From Lampris incognitus (Eukaryota > Chordata > Actinopteri > Lampriformes > Lampridae), in NCBI RefSeq assembly GCF_029633865.1, contig NC_079214.1, forward strand, positions 24,820,873 to 24,884,872: a stretch of 64,000 nucleotides of DNA, written 5' to 3'. Both the position numbers and the translations under genes were made by a program. Below, piece after piece: positions 1 to 11,359 of the stretch. The notes under the pieces were generated by a model. That model was not told where the DNA came from, searched no databases, and saw nothing but the letters and a program-made list of their open reading frames with translations. Every line of letters begins with the position of its first letter. The stretch's first letter is position 1.

Positions 1-428
1 TAGGTTGGTTGATCTTCTCTAAAATTGGCGGAATGGTAGTGTGGGGTCTGGTTATGTATAGGCAGAGTCCGAAATTAACTTTTTGGTTCACCAGCCAAAT
101 GTCTGGTAGATGAAAATTTCTACCCGCCAAACTTTTTTTTTACCAGCCAAAAAATAAAATTAGATTTTTGTGTTGCGTATCATACATACAGTTAATCTGC
201 ATGATAACACATTATGGTGGTGAATAAAAACAGTGGTCAGAGCAGATTGTAAGTGAAAAATAATTTAATTTCATTTGTATTGATAATAAAACAGTGCAAC
301 AAAGCAATGTTCTACAAAGTGCAACAGAACAGCTCCATAATGTCAACATTAGCATAACGTTAACACAGCTTACGTTGGCTCTATTCTGCAATGAGTCCTG
401 AACATTAATGAAGATAAATAATACTTAC
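1..428. other. non-coding left edge, probable intron of a hAT-like fragment
   Basis: No open frame of note. On the minus strand this follows a consensus splice donor (GTAAGT at 428-423) that ends the exon fragment at 429-473, so it may be intron of that fragment. A stretch near 90-150 (CCAGCCAAATGTCTGGTAG) resembles one near 8105-8150 inside the second hAT element, which suggests repeat DNA. Confidence 0.35.
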
Positions 429-482
429 TCGCACATCCACGCGAAGTCCGAAAGTGGTCTCGCCTTCTTCCCTCAGTGTTGT

Positions 483-622
483 AGTACTCGAGTCCAGGAC
501 TCGGACTCGAGTCCGACTCGAGTCCTGATTTTCATGACTCGTGACTCGACTTGGACTTGAGCACTGATGACTCGGACTTGGACTCGGACTCGCGAATTTA
601 CTGCATTCGGACTCGGAAGTTG
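483..622. repeat. left subterminal GACTCG/CGAGTC array of hAT-1
   Basis: Dense, irregular copies of GACTCG and its complement CGAGTC, often as GACTCGGACTCG, begin directly inside the left terminus. Short subterminal repeats are where transposases of other hAT elements such as Ac bind; applying that role here is inference. Confidence 0.8.
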
Positions 623-813
623 GAGACCCGGACTCTGACTTTTTAATTGATAAAGACTGTTTTTATTAGATTTTTTTTAAATAATAGGCCCTATTAAAAT
701 ATATTGATAGCTATATTAATAGCTATATTAATACTGTAACATTATTCAATTTTGTGTAAGGGCAGGCACGTGTGTTCCACCTACATGCGGATTCACGTGG
801 CGTGCATACCGTC

Positions 814-3800
814 ATGTTCAGTAGCGCGAAGATCCCTGAAGAGACGCCCCGAATTGTGCTCTTTGCTTACACAGATTTTACAACAAATTCCAGCAAGATC
901 ACTGCTAGATGTTCGATATGTAAACGAACTATTGAGGAGAAGACCGGGACAACCTCAAACTTCAACAGACATCTGTCAAGGATGCACCCAGAAAAGTAAG
1001 TGATATGCAGTCAGTTGATGATATGGTTGGTGATCAGTTAACGTTAGCTAGCTAGCTATCTAGCTACGGTAACAATAGCCTCTGAAGTAACTCAACCACT
1101 GGTCGAAGATGTTGGGTCAGGTCGTGTGGTGGGTATATCATATCACTAGAACCAAGTGAGATTGTATAGGTAAGTTAAGTAACGTTACTGTGAGAATGCT
1201 AATGCAGCATTGCACAGAAAAGTCACAGTACGGTTCGCTTTCGGTACGAGCGTGCCATCCATCTCACTAATGATGAGTTGGTAAGTAACACGCAGCGTCT
1301 TCGTGTTATAGGGAGATTAAAACTGATTTTTCTTATTTATCATTTAGCTAATTACCAAGTAGCATACACTTAACGGAAAAAACACACCACTCTGAACTAC
1401 CGTGTTAGCATTAATCTTAACTAGCAATAACAAATCCGCACATGGCAGGTCTCCGCCATGAATATTCTCCAAGTGTGGAGAAGGAAGAAGTCTAGCCTAT
1501 ATGCATCAACAAATAATGTTGATAAAATGTGCACAACTTTACAATGCAAATAAAAATAATTGTAGGCTATTACTCAATAAATTGACTAATTGGAGAAAAC
1601 TAATGTGGATGCCGCCACTGGTTTTCTTGAGAGCTGGAGACGGTACAAGATTTGACGGATGTGGCATTCCCCCCCCCCCCCAGATGTACCGAAAACTACC
1701 GAACCGTATCGTGATTGGTGACACCGCATAGGCTACTGTAAATATGGGGATATTTTTCTTTGCATATATGCAGCATTGGGTGTGCCAAATTCTAAAAATA
1801 GACATGCGCGACGTAGCTTTTGAACAGTACTATTTACTGGCTCTATCTTCTAACAAAATCACACCCTCCCTGACCCATACAGAATAAACATACAGACTCA
1901 CGGAGGATAGAGAGTTAAAGCTCAGCTAGGTAGCATGTAACATACTTAAATCAATAATTAAATGACTGGGTTTTGCTAATTAATCCCTGTCCTGTTAGTC
2001 TCATAAATTATGTATCTTTTCTCATACTTTTCATTTGTCCAGCTAGTTTACATTAGTTAATCTACTAATATGGTAATGTTAGTTATATACTAGATAACTA
2101 AATACGTAACTTAACTGGTTATGGTTCAAACCACTATGTGTATAATGTGTAACATTTGTATTGTTATTGCATATTGTTATAGCTATAACGTTACACATTT
2201 TTTGCTGTGAGAAAGATTACTTGAAACAGTTTGGCATCAGCAAGCTAAAGTGTGTATCCTATCTTCCCCTAGGTTCCAAGAATACCGTGCCTCCACTGCT
2301 TCAGATGTGATGCCAGCTGCTCCAGGTCAGAAGACTATCACATCATTTTTAAATGATGGACAGCAAAGGATGTACGACCTCAAACATCCACGTCAGAAGG
2401 CTATAAGTGATGCCCTTGTAAAAGATCTAATCATTAAGTGCTGCTTGCCACTCTTCATCATTGACAACGAGGACTTCAAGCACTTCCTGCATGTCCTGGA
2501 CCCTCAGTACCGGCCCATAGCAAGATCCACAATTTCCTCTGTGACCATTCCAGGAATGGTGGAAGTCAAGAAAGAACAGATAAAGAACCAGCTGGCAGAA
2601 GCATCGAGTGTTGCTGTTACCACAGACATTTAGAGTGATCGAAAGATGCAGTCATTCCTTGGAGTGACAGCACACACAGTGGCAATGGATAAAAAAAACA
2701 GGAACTCAGCCTTCAGTCATATCTTCTTTCCTGCAAAAGAGTGCATGGGAAACACTCAGGAGAGAAGATTGCAATGATGTTTGAATGCTGTGCTGAAGAA
2801 TACCTGATTAAGGACAAGATCAACTTTGTCATAACTGACAATGCATCCAACATGAGAAAAGCTTTCCAGGCCAGCTTTCCCCTAGAGGATCCTTATGATG
2901 CTGAAGCTCATGATCCCAGCACATTTGAGGAGGATGATGAAATATGGCAAGACCTGATGCCAGAAGATCAACAGACAGTCAATGACACTTTGGCTGAGAA
3001 CTGTAAGATGCAGAGACTATCATGCTTCACACATTCACTGCAGTTGGTCATAAAAGATGGTCTGAAAGACACCAGTGGGCTGTCAAGCACCCTAGCAAAG
3101 CTATCCCGTGCAGCCAACCTCCTCCACAGTGGCACCTCGTTTAAAGACTGCTTTGAAGCGTGTTCTGGTGATGCAACAATTCCAACAGCGAATGCAACAC
3201 GATGGAATTCCACTCTGAAGCAGGTGAAGGCTTATGTGCATTTAGACATGCAAAAGCTGTCCAGTGTGTTGGAATCAGTGGGGCACAAAAGCCTCATCTT
3301 ATCCCCGCGAGAGTATGCTCAGCTTAAAGAACTGATCGAAGTTCTTGATCCGTTCTTAGAGGCAACCAACCTAACTCAGGGTGAGACTACTGTCACCGTC
3401 AGTGTGATTGTGCCCTGTGTCCTCACTCTGCGCTGTTACCTGCAGGAAATAAGAGGAAAAGCCAGATACTGTGGGCCTCTGGTGAGAGCTCTGGAGAGCT
3501 CCTTGAAAACAAGGTTTGCAGAGGTTTTCAGTGCAGTCAAGATACCAGGATGTGAGCCGGCTGAAGGAAGAGGCCCCACCAAATTTCCTTTCACCAATGC
3601 CTACTTCATAGCATCTGTGTTGGACCCAGCATTTGGCTTCCAGTGGCTAGAACATGATGTGCAGCTGGACAGTGACGTCAAAGATGTGCTGAAGACTGAG
3701 ATCAAAGGTGAGAAATGTTTTGATTAATGTTAGTTAAGTGATTAACTATTTGATTGTTGTGATGTTTATATCATTGAAGGTGTTACAATAAAGCACATAG

Positions 3801-4305
3801 ACATGTCATTTGTCATGTAGGCCTAGTCAATAACATATTTGTAATGAGTCCCCCATGCCCCCCTCTCATTTCAGAGTATATAAAGGCAGAGGGTGACAAG
3901 CAAGCGGTATCAACAGCAGATGCAGCAGAAGCAACAGGACCAGGGGAAGGTGAACTTTCAGAGTCTCCTCCTGAGAAGCAGTTGAGAATGTTCTCCCACT
4001 ATAGGAGGACTCCCTCCTCCACCGAGAAGAAGCCGTCTGGCCAGGCTCAGTTGACTGCATACCTCAACTTGATCGCTGAGCAGGACTCTGACTCAGTCCC
4101 GTGCCTCAGGTTTTGGCAGCAAAACAAATCCAAATTCCCTACCCTCTATCAGATTGCCACACAGGTATTCTCTATCCCTACCTCCAGTGCGCTCATTGAA
4201 AGGGTATTTAGTCATGGAGGCATTTTGATGAGGCCTCACCGGGCAAGGTTGAGTAGTTCCATGCTGTCAGATCTTATGTTTTTGAAATGCAACGTGTATG
4301 CTTAA
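814..4305 (+). pseudogene. hAT-1 transposase with BED zinc finger (broken)
   Basis: Three exons are visible. Exon 1 (ATG at 814, donor GTAAGT at 996) carries a BED finger, CSIC followed by HLSRMH. Exon 2 starts after an acceptor AG at 2271 and contains the core: the TDNASNM acidic motif, CFTHSLQLV (CxxH) and ATRWNST (the RW block of hAT transposases). Its donor is at about 3708. Exon 3 starts after TTTCAG at 3873 and carries the hATC dimerisation region (SSALIERVFSHGG) before a stop at 4305. The core has an in-frame TAG at 2632 just after TTDI, where the family normally has tryptophan, and a one-base shift at the A-run near 2691. It therefore cannot make a full transposase as read. Confidence 0.85.
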
Positions 4306-4706
4306 AACTAGTGCCACCAGCCTTTTGTTCCTAACTATTCCTGAGAGACAATGTCTTTTGACTAGTTTTTATGAATGTATTGTATGCTGTGGAACTTACT
4401 TCTGTATACTGTTTCCACCATTTGCTAATATCATGCTATTCACAGCTATCAAATGTGTTTTGAAGCACATCCAGTGTTCAGAATGTCAAAGAAATTCAGA
4501 CTGTTCTAAAAATGTGTGTGTGCGCGCATGCTTGCGCGTGCATGTGTGCGAGTGTGTGGGTGTGCATTTGTTTGGCTATCGTGTCACAAAGTAAATAAAC
4601 TCCCTTTGAAATGGTGACAGCTGTGTCATTTTTGTTTAATGTAGACCTTTTTTATTTGTATGTCAGATCTTTGACTGTGCCCGAGGGGATCACTGGAGCC
4701 ATCTTG

Positions 4707-4887
4707 GAACTCGACTCAGACTCAACCTTGATGACTCGGACTCGGACTAGGGTAATAGGGACTCGACTCGGACTCAGGTAATGGGGACTCGACTCGGACT
4801 CGACTCTTCTTTGGTGACTCGGACTTGGACTCGAACACTGGGGACTCGAGACTCGACTCGGACTCGAGGTTTAGTGACTCGACTACA
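4707..4887. repeat. right subterminal GACTCG array of hAT-1
   Basis: About 20 copies of GACTCG or close variants lie just inside the right terminus, mainly in the same plus-strand orientation as the left array. The stretch 4500-4565 before it is a GT/GC-rich simple sequence in the 3' flank of the transposase gene. Confidence 0.8.
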
Positions 4888-5117
4888 ACACTGTCTTCCG
4901 TATAGCATGTACCGTCCTGAACATGTTGACCATTTTTTTCTGCATGTCTTCAGAGAACTGTAATAGGCAGTCTGCCCTGATACTCTCAGCAAGAGGCTCC
5001 ATAGCAAGCACAAAGATTAGCAGGGAAAGGGAGTACCCTTGTCTAGCCCCCTGAATTGCTTGAAGAGAGGGGACATTGTTTGATTAATAAGAATTTTTGC
5101 AGAGGGGTTTTTATAGA

Positions 5118-5346
5118 CCTGCATGTCTTTGGACTGTGGGAATATTGAATCATGAAAAGAAAAACTTGTCATAGCGCATGCATTTAAGATACTGTATTTT
5201 TGACAACTGATCAGAGATGGAAAAAACATTCTGGCCAGCCTGGATACTTGCTGTAATCATGCTTGCATGCATGAAGGGCCAATATCAGTTATGTTTACAG
5301 TTATAAGTGGCCAGCTCACAGTTGAATCGGCCATACTAAATTGTCC

Positions 5347-5405
<59 letters not shown>

Positions 5406-5533
5406 CGTTGTGATGGCTTGGCGGCCTGTCCAGGGTGTCACCCCACCTGCAGCCTAATGAATGCTGGGATAGGCTGCAGCATCCCTGCGACCCTGAGAGC
5501 AGGATAATCGGTTTGGATAATTGATGAATGAAT
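5118..5533 (+). mobile_element. SINE-A copy, 5'-truncated and rearranged
   Basis: A perfect 13-bp duplication, GGGTTTTTATAGA, flanks the insert at 5105-5117 and 5534-5546. The 3' half (about 5310-5533) is plus-strand SINE-A, ending in a degenerate GATGAATGAATG tail. The first ~24 bases (CATGTCTTTGGACTGTGGGA) match the same SINE in the opposite orientation, and about 165 bp between the two parts matches nothing else I recognise here. A GT microsatellite occupies 5351-5394. Confidence 0.75.
5351..5405. repeat. (GT)n(GA)n microsatellite
   Basis: About 22 GT units followed by GA units, inside the SINE-A copy at the position where other copies carry an AC/GT-rich stretch. Confidence 0.95.
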
Positions 5534-5555
5534 GGGTTTTTATAGAGAAGTTTGA

Positions 5556-5932
5556 TCCATCCATCCATTTTCCGAACCACTTAAACTGCTCCCAGGGTCG
5601 CGGGGATGCTGGAGCCTATTTCCAGCAGTCATTGGGTGGCAGGCGGGGAGACACCCTGGACAGGCCGCCAGGCCATCACAGGGCCGACACACACACACAT
5701 TCATACCTATCTGACAATTTAGTACAGCCGATAACCTGACTTACATGTTTTTGGACTGTGGGAGGAAACCGGAGCCCCCGGAGGAAACCCACGCAGACAC
5801 GGGGAGAACATGCAAACTCTACACAGAGGACGACCCAGGATGACCCACCAAGATTGCACTACCCCGGGGCTCAAACCCAGGACCATCTTGCTGTGAGGCG
5901 ACTGCGCTAACCACTGCAACACCGTGCCACCC
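5556..5932 (-). mobile_element. SINE-A (tRNA-derived), full length
   Basis: The 8-bp direct repeat AAGTTTGA lies at 5548-5555 and 5933-5940. Read on the minus strand, the head is tRNA-like, with an A box around TGGTTAGCGC and a B-box-like GGGTTTGAGCC. A conserved body follows, then a 3' region matching the end of the RTE LINE at 19480-19609, and a (GGAT)n tail. It sits inside the L1 ORF2 codons for PWLKLLYK. Confidence 0.9.
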
Positions 5933-7111
5933 AAGTTTGAGCCATGGTACTATAAAATCTTCGCCAAAATTAAATCTTTTGAGAACTTCGAATAAGTATG
6001 ATGGCCATTCGGCCTGGTCAAATGCTTTTTCCGCATCTAATGAAAGCACTACAATATCCTCATGTGGCACTCTAGTGGAATATAAAATATGGGCTAGGCA
6101 CCAAAGGTTAAAAAAAGAATTCTGTTGGGAATAAATCCAGTCTGGTCTGATTGGACCAGTTGGCTTAGTAGAGGGTTAAGTCTGTTAGCTAGGACCCAGG
6201 CAAATATTTTACCATCCAAGTTTAGTAAGGATATAGGACGGTAGGAACCCACTTCCTCTGGATCCTTGCCCTTCTTATGTATCTCAGTGATAACTGCCTC
6301 TGTTACTGTAGGGGGCAGGGTGCCGTCCGCATGAGCATGCCCAAACATACGATGTAAGTAAGGACAGATGGCCCCAGCAAACTTTTTATACATCCCACTT
6401 GGGAAGCCATCTGGGCCGGGGGCTTTTCCACTTTTAAGTGAGGAGATAGCATTTTGTATCTCTGCAACAGTGATCTCTGAATTCAGGTGGTTAGACTCAT
6501 CCCGGTTTAATTTAGGGAAGTTACAATTATCTAAGAACTCATTCATAGCTACCGCATCAGTATTGTTCCTAGATGTGTATAGATTTTTATGAAACTGGAG
6601 GAATCTATCATTAATATCTTTGGGCTTTATCAGTGGTTTAGCAGTGCAAGATTTAATCATGTGGAGGGACTTCCGGGTCATGGCGGAGTAAGGATGTCTT
6701 TCCAAAGCTCTCCTCGTCTTCTGTATAATTTATTCCTTTAAAACACGCTTCTTCTTTTTTTACTTAAACCTGCGCCGTTTTATAACTGTCAGTGTTATTA
6801 TCATTACAATCATTGTTTGACCTGTAACAATGTCTACCAAAAGCAGCAGGGTTAAAAACACCAACAAGACCTTGCCCCCTAAACTGTGTGCGAGCGGTAG
6901 ATCTGGTAGAGATACTGAAGGAAATGAGAGAGGGTATCAAAGCTGACGTGGCGGTAGTGAAGGAGGAAATATTAGCAGAGTTACGTTCTTCAGTGTCAGT
7001 CCTCCAAACTACTGTCTCTGCAAATGTCGAAAAAATGCGGACATTGAAACCTCTCTGACAAACGTGGAAGGGAGAGTCACAGAGCTTGAAAAGTCACATA
7101 CGGCTCTGAAG

Positions 7112-10100
7112 CAGAGGCGAAGCTTCTGAACAGGCAAGCCAGGCAACTGCTTGGAGCCCCAGGCAGTAAGGGGCCCCCGAGGGCTGACAGAATTTACTCT
7201 AAAGCAGTGACTGCAACCCCTCCGCCCTAAACAACCAATAGACGATTTGCAATGACATGACATCACAGTAGGAGACCTCCCTTGTAGGGGCCCCATGTCA
7301 TTCTCGTTGCACGTGCACTACCTGAGCTCTTCAAAAGTGAAAGTTTCTCCCAGCGTCCACACCAAGATATGTCAACAAAGGAAAATGAAGAGGCGTTATC
7401 CATCGGGAGCAGAAAAGAAGAGGAGAAAAAAGAGGAGGAAAAAATAAAGAAAGGCAGTGGTAAGTGGAGCAGAAAAGCTTCTGATTAAGCAGATAACTGC
7501 ATGCTGTTTAGTATAGCCATAATGGGTGAGATACTTTAATAACGCTTCAGCTAGCTAGCAACGGTGTCATGATTTTTGTTAGTTAGCCTAGCTAGCTAAC
7601 AGTAAAGGAAAGGAACACCCAATTAGTGTTTTCTCGTGTTTTTCACTCTAACAAGCGCTCTCCTAATTTCTCATTGCTTCATTTTGCGAAAAATGTGCAC
7701 TTCGCAATATATTTGCTTTTCAAAAGCTCAGAAACACTGCTGGTGAGCATCTATTAACTTAGCTAGCTAGCTAGCATAGGTAGCTAACGTTAGCTAACTT
7801 TCTAGTAAGCTCTAGTGTTCGGTATGAGCTAGCTAGCAAGCTATCGATAGCTAGCTAGTTGTGTTAGATTGAACAACAAAGTTTGTGTTTACGAAAGAAT
7901 GCCCACATTTCCATATGAATTTGAATATATAAGTTAACATCATATTTGAGCTGTCAGTGGAGTAAGTAGCTTAGAGTAACTACTGTAGCTAGCACAACTA
8001 CACATGTACTACAATAACAATAAAAACTAATATATTTGAAAGTTGAAAATGGGTGTTCTTTTCCTTCTAAGCGATGATGAATGCAATGAAAACAGGGCAC
8101 ACCATTAGCAGCCACCAGCCAAATGCTGGTAAAGTGGCTGGCCTGCCTGGTAGATTTACTTCACTCACCACCAACAAAACAACAACAACAGTGGTAGCCT
8201 ATGGGTGGCTGGTGTATATAAAAACATTCACTAACCTTTTCGCCAGTGGACAAAAGTAAATGTTGCACACTGTATGCTATGAGTAATGAAAGGAGAACAT
8301 TTAAATGTTGAACATGTTGAATTCATGTTGAATTCTAATTCTACAAGTGAAAGCATTTTGAATTTACTTTATTAACATTCTATGACAATTATCACTTTCT
8401 TATCTCTCCTCAGGATCATTATTTAAAAGAGCCATTATCCTCATTTAAAGGAACATGAGTATTCAGAGACACACATTACCAATATGATGAGTTGGCATGA
8501 ACTCCAGACGAGGCTCAAAACTAAGACAGCCATAGATCAGATCAACCAGGCTTTGATGCATCTTGAGGTGCAGCACTGGAGAGGTGTAATACACAGTGAT
8601 TGCCATATGTCACCTAGCTGAAAGGAACCATGCTTTGAGAGGGCATACAAATGTCCTATATGACCCACATAATGACAATTTCCTGTCACAGGTGGAATTG
8701 ATGGCACAATTCGATCCAATCACGATCGAACATTTGAGGAGGATTCAAAACAAAAAAACAAAGGTGCACTACCTAAGCAGTGAAATTCAAAATGAACTCA
8801 TCGCACTAATTGGAGACAAAATAAGTGATGAGATAGTCAGACAGGTGAAAAAAGCAAAGTACTTTTCCATCATTAATGGACTGTACTCCGGACATGAGCC
8901 ACACTGAACAACTGTCTATTGTGCTGAGAGTGGTAAACTGCAAGCCATCAGTTGGTGTATCTATCTCTTAACATTTCATAGGATTTGTTGATGTTCAAGA
9001 CACCACTGGAAAATGTCTGTGTGACACACTTCTGAAGAAGTTGGACAAGCTCAGCTTGAACATTCCAGACTGCTGTGGACAATCCTATGATAATGGGAGC
9101 AACGTGATGGGACATAGACAAGGGGTTCAAGCAAGAATATTGCAACTGAATGAGAAGGAACTGTGTGTCCCATGCAGCAGTCACACTCTTAATCTGGTTG
9201 TAGCAGATGCAGCCAAATCTTCAATAGTGTTCAGCTCCTTCTATGGTGTTCTTGAGAGATTGTATAATCTTTTTAGCTCCTCTGTGCAACGCTGGGCAGT
9301 TTTACAGGAACTTGTTAAGCACTTAACAGTAAAATCTTTGTCAGTGACCAGATGGGAGGCCAGGATTGACAGTGTGAAAGTGGTGTGTTACTACCTGCCA
9401 GAGATCATACAAGCACTGTCTGCTGTCCAAACCCTCTCAGTGCAGAAGAAGGACTCTGAGACAATGTCCACAGGAACCAGCATAAAGGATGCCCTCATGA
9501 CATGGAGATTTGTACTATGCACTGTAATCTGGTACAATATATTGTATCAGATCAACCACGTCAGCAAGATTTTGCAGAGCCCTAGTGTTTCCCTTGAAAC
9601 ACTTAAAAGAGAAACAAGTGCAGTGAGACTTTATCTGGAAATTTTCAGGGAAAGTGGTCTTGTTGCCCCTCAAACTGGTGCTAGAGAGATAGCAGAAAAC
9701 CTAGAGATTGAGAGGGCATTTCCTGAAAAAAGACAGCGGAAAACAACCCGGCAGTTCCAGTATGAGGGCAGAGAAGAAACGCAATCCACTCTCGATGAGC
9801 AGTTTAAAGTTTTTTCTCCCCCTAGTGGACACAGCCCTCAACAGCTTGAATGACAGATTTTTAAAAACTGGATGATGTTTATGGCCTTTGTGGTTTTCTG
9901 TTCTCAAAAGAAAATGTGTCAAACGCTATTCAGAGTTGCAAACTTGCGGACAACTGTAAGAACCAGGAGAAAACACTACATGATGTAGATTGTGAGGATT
10001 TGGTTCTGGAGATCAGGGCTGCTGTCTATACCTTTCCTGAAAATGTATCTTCCTCCCCAAGAGAGATGCTTGATTACATTTACAAGGAACAGCTTCTGGA

Positions 10101-10797
10101 TCTCTATGGAAACCTCAGCATTGCCCTTCATCTGCTATTAACTCTTCCAGTCACTGTTGTCTCTGGAGAGAGAAGCTTCTCAGCTTTAAAACTCATAAAA
10201 ACCTACCTCAGGTAAACCATGTCCCAGGAGAGACGATCAGAACTGGCTCTTATTTCAATAGAGCGCAATGTGCGAAGGTCTTTGGAGCTGGAAGACATAG
10301 CGACAGCCTTTGCATTAGCCAAGGCCCGTAAGCAGCATTTTTAGTCTCTGTACACTCAGCTCCTTAGAGGACAAAAATATCCCCAAATGTCCCTATGAGG
10401 GTTAAAGGTGGTTGTTGAGCGTAGACAGTGGGTTTATATATTTTGGAGATATATATTTTGTCATATGTTTATATTGTTTTTATTTTAAGTTATTTACTGT
10501 GTTTTATTGTTCTATATATGTATATTTTGCCAACTTCTTTCTTATTTTCTTTTGATGTGAGTGGCAGCATTTGCGCTAGCCTTATAATTTATATATTTAT
10601 AGTGTGACAATTTTCTGGTTTTTATTGTTTATATTTGAAGGTTACATTATGTGTACACTTGGAATCAAAAAAGTTTATATTTTGTATATTTTTTGTTGGT
10701 GTCAGATTATTTATAACATAATGGCGATGAATGCTGGTTGGGGGCCCCTCCTGAGAATTTTTGCCTAGGGCCCCAACAGACCCTAGCATTGCCACTG
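7112..10797 (+). mobile_element. hAT transposon 2 (DUF4371/ZMYM-type), 3.7 kb
   Basis: A perfect 8-bp duplication, CTCTGAAG, flanks it at 7104-7111 and 10798-10805. The termini are CAGAGGCGAAGC on the left and, reverse-complemented, CAGTGGCAATGC on the right. Both ends then carry a GGGGCCCC-rich subterminal block. The transposase gene inside is plus strand. Intron 1 holds runs of GCTAGCTAG (7740-7860). Confidence 0.9.
7384..10344 (+). pseudogene. hAT-2 transposase (broken)
   Basis: A first exon with a basic start (MKRRYPSGAEKKRR, ATG at 7384) has a GTAAGT donor at about 7460. Exon 2 follows a TCTCCTCAG acceptor at 8414. It reads HEYSETHITNMMSWHELQ, then HYLSSEIQNELIALIGDK (the DUF4371-like region), QSYDNGSNVMG with the acidic residue, CSSHTLNLVV (CxxH) and SVTRWEARID (RW block). 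The C-terminal dimerisation part is TVVSGERSFSALKLIKT. Frameshifts occur near 8880, 8960 and 9855, and an in-frame TAA at 10216 lies 43 codons before the natural-looking end at 10344. Confidence 0.85.
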
Positions 10798-11359
10798 CTC
10801 TGAAGGCAGAGAACGCCAAACTACAAACCATGGTGGATACTCTAGAAAACTTCTCGAGGAGGAACAACGTTAGGGTGATTGGACTAGAGGAGAAAATTGA
10901 AGGAAACCACCCCTCTGCCTTCATGGAAAGGTTCCTGACTGAAGTTTTCAGGGAGGACAGCTTTACTCGACCGACTGTGGGGATCGCGCTCACCGGACCC
11001 TGAAACTGCCGCTGTCGACAGGTCCTCCGTGGGTTATTGTGGTTCGTATGCATTATTACCAGGCTAAGGAGCAGATCCTGTGGATGTCATGGGAGAGAGG
11101 ACAGCTAACTTACTGAGGAAAAAAGATCAGTTTCTACCCCGATCTCAGTGCTGATTTATTACACAAGAGAGCTGCATTCCTCCCAGTGAAGAAACAACTT
11201 CAGGAGGCAGGAGTGAAATATTCCCTTCTACATCCAGCAAAACTGCAGGTCGTTTTCAATGGGACAAAGCATGTATTTGAAACACCGACGAAGGCGGCTG
11301 CTTTTGTTGAGACCAAGATTCTACCCGAGGTGGAAAAAAATATTCCGGGAAAGGATTGA

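Larger units (their letters stand above)
474..4893 (+). mobile_element. hAT transposon 1 (BED-finger type), 4.4 kb
   Basis: The left end reads CAGTGTTGTAGTACTCGAG and the reverse complement of the right end reads CAGTGTTGTAGTCGAGTC, giving hAT-style CAG termini. The flanks are TCTTCCCT (466-473) and TCTTCCGT (4894-4901), an 8-bp target duplication with one mismatch; 8 bp is the hAT size. Inside are a BED zinc-finger exon, a transposase core and a C-terminal dimerisation exon, all on the plus strand and decayed. Both subterminal regions are packed with GACTCG motifs. Confidence 0.9.
429..4957 (-). pseudogene. hAT-like transposase exon fragment, split by hAT-1
   Basis: Two pieces, 4957-4894 and 473-429, join into one minus-strand frame once the hAT-1 element and one copy of its duplicated site are removed. 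The joined exon has an acceptor-like TTACAG on one side and a GTAAGT donor on the other. The peptide contains MVNMFRTVHAIRK followed by a SDFAWMCE-like end. From memory this resembles the segment of ZNF862-like hAT-derived proteins that reads roughly NTAxALAKxxRPxSDFxWL. This is a short match, so family placement is tentative. It adjoins L1 ORF2 sequence at about 4958. Confidence 0.35.
4958..6663 (-). pseudogene. L1 ORF2 reverse transcriptase region (broken)
   Basis: This is the RT part of L1 ORF2p, the enzyme that copies L1 RNA at a nicked target. Visible blocks are SSLKSGKAPGPDGFP, EVGSYRPISLLNLDGKI, LVQSDQTGFIPNR and SLDAEKAFDQAEW (motif A). After the SINEs come LLYKNPSAKILINQ and a frameshifted LAMEPLAESIRAD block. 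The frame shifts near 6094 and 5040, and sequence stops matching L1 near 4958 before the FADD box. Two SINEs sit at 5118-5533 and 5556-5932. At its 5' side it joins the linker at 13302 through the duplicated site described for the ORF1-only L1. Confidence 0.85.
6830..11359 (+). pseudogene. L1 ORF1 (RNA-binding chaperone), split by hAT-2
   Basis: L1 ORF1p coats L1 RNA as a trimer. The ATG at 6830 opens MSTKSSRVKNTNK. A coiled-coil region follows in shifting frames (ILKEMREGIKADVAVVKEE, then SLTNVEGRVTELEK). hAT-2 interrupts at 7112, and sequence resumes at 10806 with NAKLQTMVDTLENFSRRNN, the start of the conserved RRM-like core. The core continues as VRVIGLEEKIEG and later KKQLQEAGVKYSLLHPAKL. 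The stop is TGA at 11357-11359. At least three frameshifts and an in-frame stop are present. Without the hAT the ORF is about 834 bp, a usual ORF1 size. Confidence 0.8.

Noticed and set aside
5347..5580. Open frame ending in a His-Thr repeat
   Set aside because: It is a translation of the GT microsatellite and SINE sequence.
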